The notes under the pieces are model-generated. The model was not told the DNA's origin. It ran no database searches and saw only the letters and a program-made list of their open reading frames with translations. 9,712 nucleotides of DNA, from NCBI GenBank assembly GCA_014380205.1, contig JACMKH010000335.1, positions 1 through 9,712 of the forward strand. The letters run 5' to 3'. The stretch comes from Sphingomonadaceae bacterium. Its GTDB lineage: Bacteria; Pseudomonadota; Alphaproteobacteria; Sphingomonadales; Sphingomonadaceae. Below, one piece after another: positions 6,382-9,712 of the stretch (position 1 is the first letter of the stretch; each line of letters begins with the position of its first letter). The translations under genes and the position numbers were made by a program.

Positions 6382-6404
6382 AGCGGATTGTCCTCCAATC
6401 CGCT
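6382..6404. repeat. Perfect 9-base stem-loop upstream of the patatin-like gene
   Basis: AGCGGATTG (6382-6390) and CAATCCGCT (6396-6404) are perfect inverted copies with a 5-base loop TCCTC. The hairpin starts 8 bases after the stop of the possible 62-codon gene, so it may end that transcript, although no T-run follows. It could equally be a structured element in the leader of the downstream gene. Confidence 0.5.
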
Positions 6405-6471
6405 CCGTCGTGCTGCCGCGGCAACCGGAACCATCATCTTCCTCTCGGCATCCTTCTTCAGCCGTGATAGC

Positions 6472-6486
6472 CTCCCGTCGCGGGAG
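6472..6486 (+). promoter_or_regulatory. Hairpin covering the ribosome binding site of the patatin-like gene
   Basis: CTCCCG (6472-6477), loop TCG, CGGGAG (6481-6486) form a perfect 6-base all-GC stem. The GGAG at 6483-6486, spaced 7 bases from the ATG at 6494, is the Shine-Dalgarno sequence and lies wholly within the stem. In the RNA this would hide the site from ribosomes, which suggests low or controlled translation. Confidence 0.5.
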
Positions 6487-6493
6487 ATTCACG

Positions 6494-8968
6494 ATGACGG
6501 CCGAGTCTGAAATCGATCGAGGCGCGAGCGTAGACAAGCCCACGGCGAAGCCCGCGCGGAGCCTGGGTTATCACCGAGCCTTCGACAGCATGTTCGCGGA
6601 GGAGTTGAACTTCGTAAGAGCCCGCTGGGAAGAAAGGTCTCTCCGGCGCGAAGCTTGCGATAGCGCTCCATTCGATGAGCGTGAGCTCCGGGGGCTCGCC
6701 TTGTCCGGAGGCGGCATCCGTTCGGCCGCCTTCTGCATGGGCGTCTTGCAAAGGCTGCATATCGCCGGCGTGATCGACCGGCTCCATTATCTGAGCACTG
6801 TCTCGGGCGGAGGCTATACGGGTGCTTCGCTGACCTGGTTCCTCACCCAGAAGGCGAATGGTGGTCGCCGCTTTGGAACCGGGCCCGAGAATTTTCCCTT
6901 CTGCGGCGGCGATGCGGCCGGAGAGCGCAATGCAGTCGAGACGCCGCGCCTCAGAACCGCGGCGCCGGTCGATGGGCGCGCGGTGCTCGACTACATCCGC
7001 CAGCGCAGCTCCTATCTCAACCCAGGCGCGGGCTTCACGATGATCTCAGCGAGCGCGATCATGCTGAGAAGCGTTCTGACGTCTATTCTCGCATTTACGC
7101 TGCTCATCGCCGTCGTCCTTACGCCGCTGCTTCAATACAAGATCTTCGATCTTCCCGCCGAACGCTTCGGCCTCTCCCTGCCCGCGCCGTTCGGCCATGT
7201 CGACAAGCTCACCTGGCCCACCTTGATCGCGGCGGGTCTGCTTTTATTGCTCGGTCTCTCGATCGTCATCTACTCGCTAGTGAGCGGACTCCCCCAGGTC
7301 GCCGAGCGAGCCTATGCTTGGCGCCGGGGCTATCAGATCGCCGCCGGGCGGGTGCTGGCGACCGCGCTCGCGCTGCTTCTCCTCGGACTGCTCGCAGAGA
7401 CCATCGAATATGTTTCGGTGCGTGGGTTGCCGCTGACGGGCAAGGATTCGGTGGCCTTTGGCGGCGCTTCCACCGCGCTCGGCGCGATAGGCGGGCTCGC
7501 CGCGCGCGCCGCGCGAGTCGTTCCCTCCGGCATCGTCAAGCGCGCCATCATGACCGTGCTGCCGCCGGCGGCGCTGCTGCTTCTCGTGACCGGGCTGGGA
7601 TTTCTCGGTCACGCGCTCGCCCTTCGCGCGATCGGCTACGGGACGGCCGGCATCGCGGGGCTCATGGTCGGAACGGCGATCTATTGCATCTGGACGAATA
7701 TCAATTTGACCGGGCTTCACCGCTTCTACCGCGATCGGCTCATGGAAAGCTTCATGCCCGATCCCGGCGGCATCAAGGACGATGAGCAGGCCGCGTCAAC
7801 AAGCGCCGACGAATGCTATCTCGCCGATTGTTGCCGGAAGGAGGATGACGGGCCCTACCACCTGATCAACACCAATATTGTCCTGCTTGGCGCCGGGAAG
7901 GCTCGTTTTCGCAGTCGCGGAGGTGACAGCTTCGTTCTTTCCCCCCTGTTTTGCGGGTCAGAAGCGACCGGGTTCATCGAAACCAGGAGGTGGCTCCCCG
8001 GGCCCGCTCGCCTGGCCATCACGCGGCGCCATGGTTCGCTGGCCCTGCCGACAGCGATGGCCATCTCGGGCGCCGCGCTCAATCCGCGCGCAGGCGGCGA
8101 CGGCAAGGGCCCGACAAAGGGCGGCGCCATCTCGGCGCTGCTGAACCTGCTCAACCTGAGGCTGGGCTATTGGCTTCCCTCGCCGCGCAAGATCGACCAA
8201 GGTGGGGCGATGCTCGCGTATCGGGCCGCCCCCAATTTCATTCTTCCCGGACTCTTCCAAGGCCTGTTCGGTTTTCGCCACAACGAAGAGGCGCATTGGC
8301 TTGAGCTGTCCGATGGCGGGCATTTCGAGAACACGGGCATCTATGAGCTTGTCCGCCGCCGCGTGCCCACGATCGTCTTCGCCGACGGCTCTACCGACCC
8401 CGAGATCGCGCTCGCCAGCTTCGCCAACGCGCTCGAGAAGATTTACATCGATTTCAACGTGACGGTCACCTTCGACGAGACGGCCGACTTCACACGGATG
8501 ATGAGGGGGATGGATTCGATCAAGGACGTGTTGTCGGAGCGGCTCAACTTCTCCGACGCGGGCTTCGCGATCGGGACGATCCATTATCGCGCCACCGCCG
8601 ATCGCCCCGCCTGCGAGGGAAAGCTGTTCTACGTCAAATCCACGATGGTGCGGAAGCTGCCGACCGCGCTCTATTCGTACAAGGCGAGCAACCCGCTGTT
8701 CCCCGCCGAATCACTCGCCGACCAGTTCTTCAGCGAGCAGCAGTTCGAGGCCTATCGCGCACTCGGCTTCGCGCTGACGGCGGCGATGATGGAGCACATC
8801 GATTCGGACTGGAAGGACAATGTCCGAAAGCGGCCCAGGCTCCGCGCCGAACGGGCGGAGCGCGACAAGTTCGCGCTGGCCGATCACCTCGACCTGCCTT
8901 ACAGTTGGGGCTCGGCGAAAGCGCGTTGGAGGGCTGGCGCAAGGCCGAGCACACCCGCCGGGCCCTGA
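6494..8968 (+). CDS. Patatin-like phospholipase with an internal membrane block
   Basis: An 824-residue patatin-family protein; members are Ser-Asp lipid acyl hydrolases. The glycine-rich oxyanion motif SGGGIRSA is at 71-78. The nucleophile elbow reads STVSGGGY with S104 as the likely catalytic serine, a variant of GxSxG that lacks the first glycine. The catalytic aspartate is D607 in the DGG motif (SDGGHFENTG). Between S104 and D607 lie five or six hydrophobic helices, at about 190-213, 242-264, 285-305, perhaps 319-341, 352-378 and 380-403, so the enzyme should be anchored in the inner membrane. Both catalytic parts must be on the same side, so an even number of helices is expected. The C-terminal 200 residues have no other motif I recognise. 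The ATG at 6494 is chosen for GGAG spaced 7 bases. An in-frame ATG at 6410 would add 28 Ser/Arg-rich residues and has no visible binding site. Its natural substrate is unknown. Confidence 0.88.
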   Translation: MTAESEIDRGASVDKPTAKPARSLGYHRAFDSMFAEELNFVRARWEERSLRREACDSAPFDERELRGLALSGGGIRSAAFCMGVLQRLHIAGVIDRLHYLSTVSGGGYTGASLTWFLTQKANGGRRFGTGPENFPFCGGDAAGERNAVETPRLRTAAPVDGRAVLDYIRQRSSYLNPGAGFTMISASAIMLRSVLTSILAFTLLIAVVLTPLLQYKIFDLPAERFGLSLPAPFGHVDKLTWPTLIAAGLLLLLGLSIVIYSLVSGLPQVAERAYAWRRGYQIAAGRVLATALALLLLGLLAETIEYVSVRGLPLTGKDSVAFGGASTALGAIGGLAARAARVVPSGIVKRAIMTVLPPAALLLLVTGLGFLGHALALRAIGYGTAGIAGLMVGTAIYCIWTNINLTGLHRFYRDRLMESFMPDPGGIKDDEQAASTSADECYLADCCRKEDDGPYHLINTNIVLLGAGKARFRSRGGDSFVLSPLFCGSEATGFIETRRWLPGPARLAITRRHGSLALPTAMAISGAALNPRAGGDGKGPTKGGAISALLNLLNLRLGYWLPSPRKIDQGGAMLAYRAAPNFILPGLFQGLFGFRHNEEAHWLELSDGGHFENTGIYELVRRRVPTIVFADGSTDPEIALASFANALEKIYIDFNVTVTFDETADFTRMMRGMDSIKDVLSERLNFSDAGFAIGTIHYRATADRPACEGKLFYVKSTMVRKLPTALYSYKASNPLFPAESLADQFFSEQQFEAYRALGFALTAAMMEHIDSDWKDNVRKRPRLRAERAERDKFALADHLDLPYSWGSAKARWRAGARPSTPAGP

Positions 8969-8983
8969 CCCCCTGCCTGCCCC

Positions 8984-9013
8984 CGCCGGGCCTATGCCGA
9001 TATGCGCCCGGCG
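8984..9013. terminator. GC-rich stem-loop after the patatin-like gene
   Basis: CGCCGGGC (8984-8991) and GCCCGGCG (9006-9013) are perfect inverted copies around a 14-base loop, starting 15 bases after the patatin stop. The following sequence is pyrimidine-rich (TCCCTCTC) but has no real T-run, so it may end transcription weakly or protect the 3' end. The left arm lies in an 11-base motif (CCCGCCGGGCC, 8982-8992) that also occurs at 8954-8964 across the end of the coding sequence. Confidence 0.4.
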
Positions 9014-9065
9014 TCCCTCTCATCCGATCCACGGCATCGTCCCTTCGCGCGCGCATTCGATCCGA

Positions 9066-9098
9066 CGCGCCGCGCGATCGGCTATGGCGCGCGGCGCG
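9066..9098. terminator. Strong 11-base stem-loop before the sigma-factor gene
   Basis: CGCGCCGCGCG (9066-9076) and CGCGCGGCGCG (9088-9098) pair perfectly around an 11-base loop. CTTTATT follows at about 9105-9111, so on the plus strand this resembles an intrinsic terminator with a displaced, imperfect T-run. It ends 50 bases before the sigma-factor start, so it could also be a leader element of that gene. Confidence 0.45.
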
Positions 9099-9148
9099 GC
9101 GATCCTTTATTCCGCAGAGCGGGCTCGCGGAACTGGGGGATGTCGCGC

Positions 9149-9703
9149 ATGGCGAATGCCGCGCCTGACCGGCTGCTCGCCGAGCATTACGACGAGCTCA
9201 GGCGCATCGCGCGGCGCGTGCTCGCGGGGGACGCGCCCAGGCTCGGCATCCAGCCCACCGAGCTCGCCAATGAGGCGGCGATTCGCGTGCTCAAGCTTGA
9301 CAGGATGTCGTTCGCGGGGCGCACCCATTTCCTCGCGACGAGCGCGCGGATGGCGCGTCAGATCCTGCTCAACGAGGTGCGTCGCGCGAGGGCCGACAAG
9401 CGCCAGCCGCGGCTCGACACCTGGTGGCCCGACGCCGAGCCCGCGCCCGACACGCGCTTCGACCTCGAGTTGTTCGATCGCTCGCTGTTGCGGCTCGAGG
9501 AGGTCGATCCCGAGCGCGCCGCGATCGTCGAGCAACGCTTCTTCGCGGGGATGACGCTCGAGGAGATTGCCGAGGCGGCGGGCCAGTCACTGAGCACGGT
9601 CAAGCGGCGCTGGCGCGGCGCGCGAGCATGGCTGGCGCGCGACATGGGTGGTGCGGAGGGCGAGGCGGGCGACGGGGCGGCGGGCGATGGACCTCCAGTT
9701 TGA
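9149..9703 (+). CDS. ECF-type RNA polymerase sigma factor
   Basis: A 184-residue protein of the ECF sigma-factor group, most like the Sigma70_ECF (PF07638) type. Region 2 spans about residues 8-85: an HYDELRRIARR helix, then PTELANEAAIRVL, then AGRTHFLATSARMARQIL, typical of this family. Region 4 spans about 108-165 with a helix-turn-helix in MTLEEIAEAAGQSLSTVKRR (135-154). There is no transmembrane segment. The tail (167-184) is Gly/Ala/Asp-rich low complexity. The ATG at 9149 is chosen because GGGGGA (9135-9140) lies 8 bases upstream. An ATG at 9140 is immediately adjacent to those G residues, and a start at 9002 would add an Arg-rich stretch that crosses the 11-base hairpin. No anti-sigma factor is visible in the window. 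A further gene starts within its last codons, so the two are probably co-transcribed. Confidence 0.88.
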   Translation: MANAAPDRLLAEHYDELRRIARRVLAGDAPRLGIQPTELANEAAIRVLKLDRMSFAGRTHFLATSARMARQILLNEVRRARADKRQPRLDTWWPDAEPAPDTRFDLELFDRSLLRLEEVDPERAAIVEQRFFAGMTLEEIAEAAGQSLSTVKRRWRGARAWLARDMGGAEGEAGDGAAGDGPPV

Positions 9704-9712
9704 GCGCCGCGT
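9687..9712 (+). CDS. Start of a partial downstream gene
   Basis: An ATG at 9687 opens a frame reading MDLQFERR to the window edge and overlaps the last 17 bases of the sigma-factor gene in another frame. Only about eight codons are present, so the product cannot be identified from sequence. Sigma factors of this ECF type are often followed by Ser/Thr protein kinases, and this short start would suit such a gene, but that rests on context alone. The ribosome binding site is weak (a G-rich stretch before the ATG). Confidence 0.45.

Noticed and set aside
4980..6437. A 485-codon minus-strand frame covering the rpfF region
   Set aside because: Arg-rich shadow in another frame of the RpfF-like gene; no motif, and it crosses the divergent intergenic region.
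6410..6493. An upstream ATG at 6410 as the patatin-like gene start
   Set aside because: The added 28 residues are Ser/Arg/Pro-rich, no binding site precedes that ATG, and the ATG at 6494 has GGAG at 7 bases.
6046..6510. A 154-codon plus-strand frame starting in the palindrome before rpfF
   Set aside because: No ribosome binding site, irregular composition, and it runs over the start of the patatin-like gene. Its first 40 residues look somewhat protein-like but this is not enough.
9002..9148. Upstream starts for the sigma factor at 9002 or 9140
   Set aside because: The 9002 start adds Arg-rich sequence across a strong hairpin; at 9140 the G-run is immediately adjacent to the ATG. The ATG at 9149 has GGGGGA at 8 bases.
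1..9712. tRNA, rRNA, CRISPR arrays, insertion sequences or attachment sites
   Set aside because: I saw no cloverleaf-like tRNA sequence, no regularly spaced repeats, no transposase motifs and no terminal inverted repeats with target duplications.

Overview
The window is GC-rich, with strongly G/C-biased third codon positions and dense genes. The set of proteins suggests an alphaproteobacterium, most likely a sphingomonad. That placement is inferred from codon style and protein character; the window holds no rRNA or other taxonomic marker.

Layout. (1) Bases 1-419, minus strand: a small exported YD-repeat (RHS-like) protein. Its stop overlaps by 4 bases the start of a second gene, which opens with a signal-peptide-like sequence and runs off the left edge. 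(2) Bases 670-5073, plus strand: two consecutive membrane-bound GGDEF-EAL proteins for cyclic-di-GMP turnover. The first has about six membrane helices, a PAS domain, GGDEF and EAL. The second has about six membrane helices, GGDEF and EAL. (3) Bases 5060-6007, minus strand: a crotonase-fold protein with the signature of RpfF, the synthase of diffusible signal factor (DSF) fatty-acid messengers. It converges on the second GGDEF-EAL gene, and the two reading frames overlap by 14 bases. (4) Bases 6008-6493: a 486-base divergent regulatory region with several inverted repeats, a possible 62-codon gene and a hairpin that covers a ribosome binding site. (5) Bases 6494-8968, plus strand: a large patatin-like lipid acyl hydrolase with a multi-helix membrane block inserted between its catalytic serine and aspartate. 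(6) Bases 8969-9148: an intergenic region with two GC-rich stem-loops. (7) Bases 9149-9703, plus strand: an ECF-type sigma factor whose end overlaps the start of another gene that leaves the window on the right.

How it may fit together. The most interesting unit is the neighbourhood of a DSF synthase and two c-di-GMP enzymes with membrane sensor-like N-termini. In known bacteria DSF signals are read out as changes in c-di-GMP: RpfC/RpfG in Xanthomonas, and the PAS-GGDEF-EAL protein RpfR beside rpfF in Burkholderia and Cronobacter. No RpfC/RpfG pair or cytosolic RpfR is visible here, so a membrane-bound GGDEF-EAL receptor variant is a testable idea. The patatin-like enzyme lies divergent from rpfF and acts on lipids by family, so it could in principle affect acyl-chain supply; that link is speculative. 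The YD-repeat pair and the sigma-factor unit look like separate modules.
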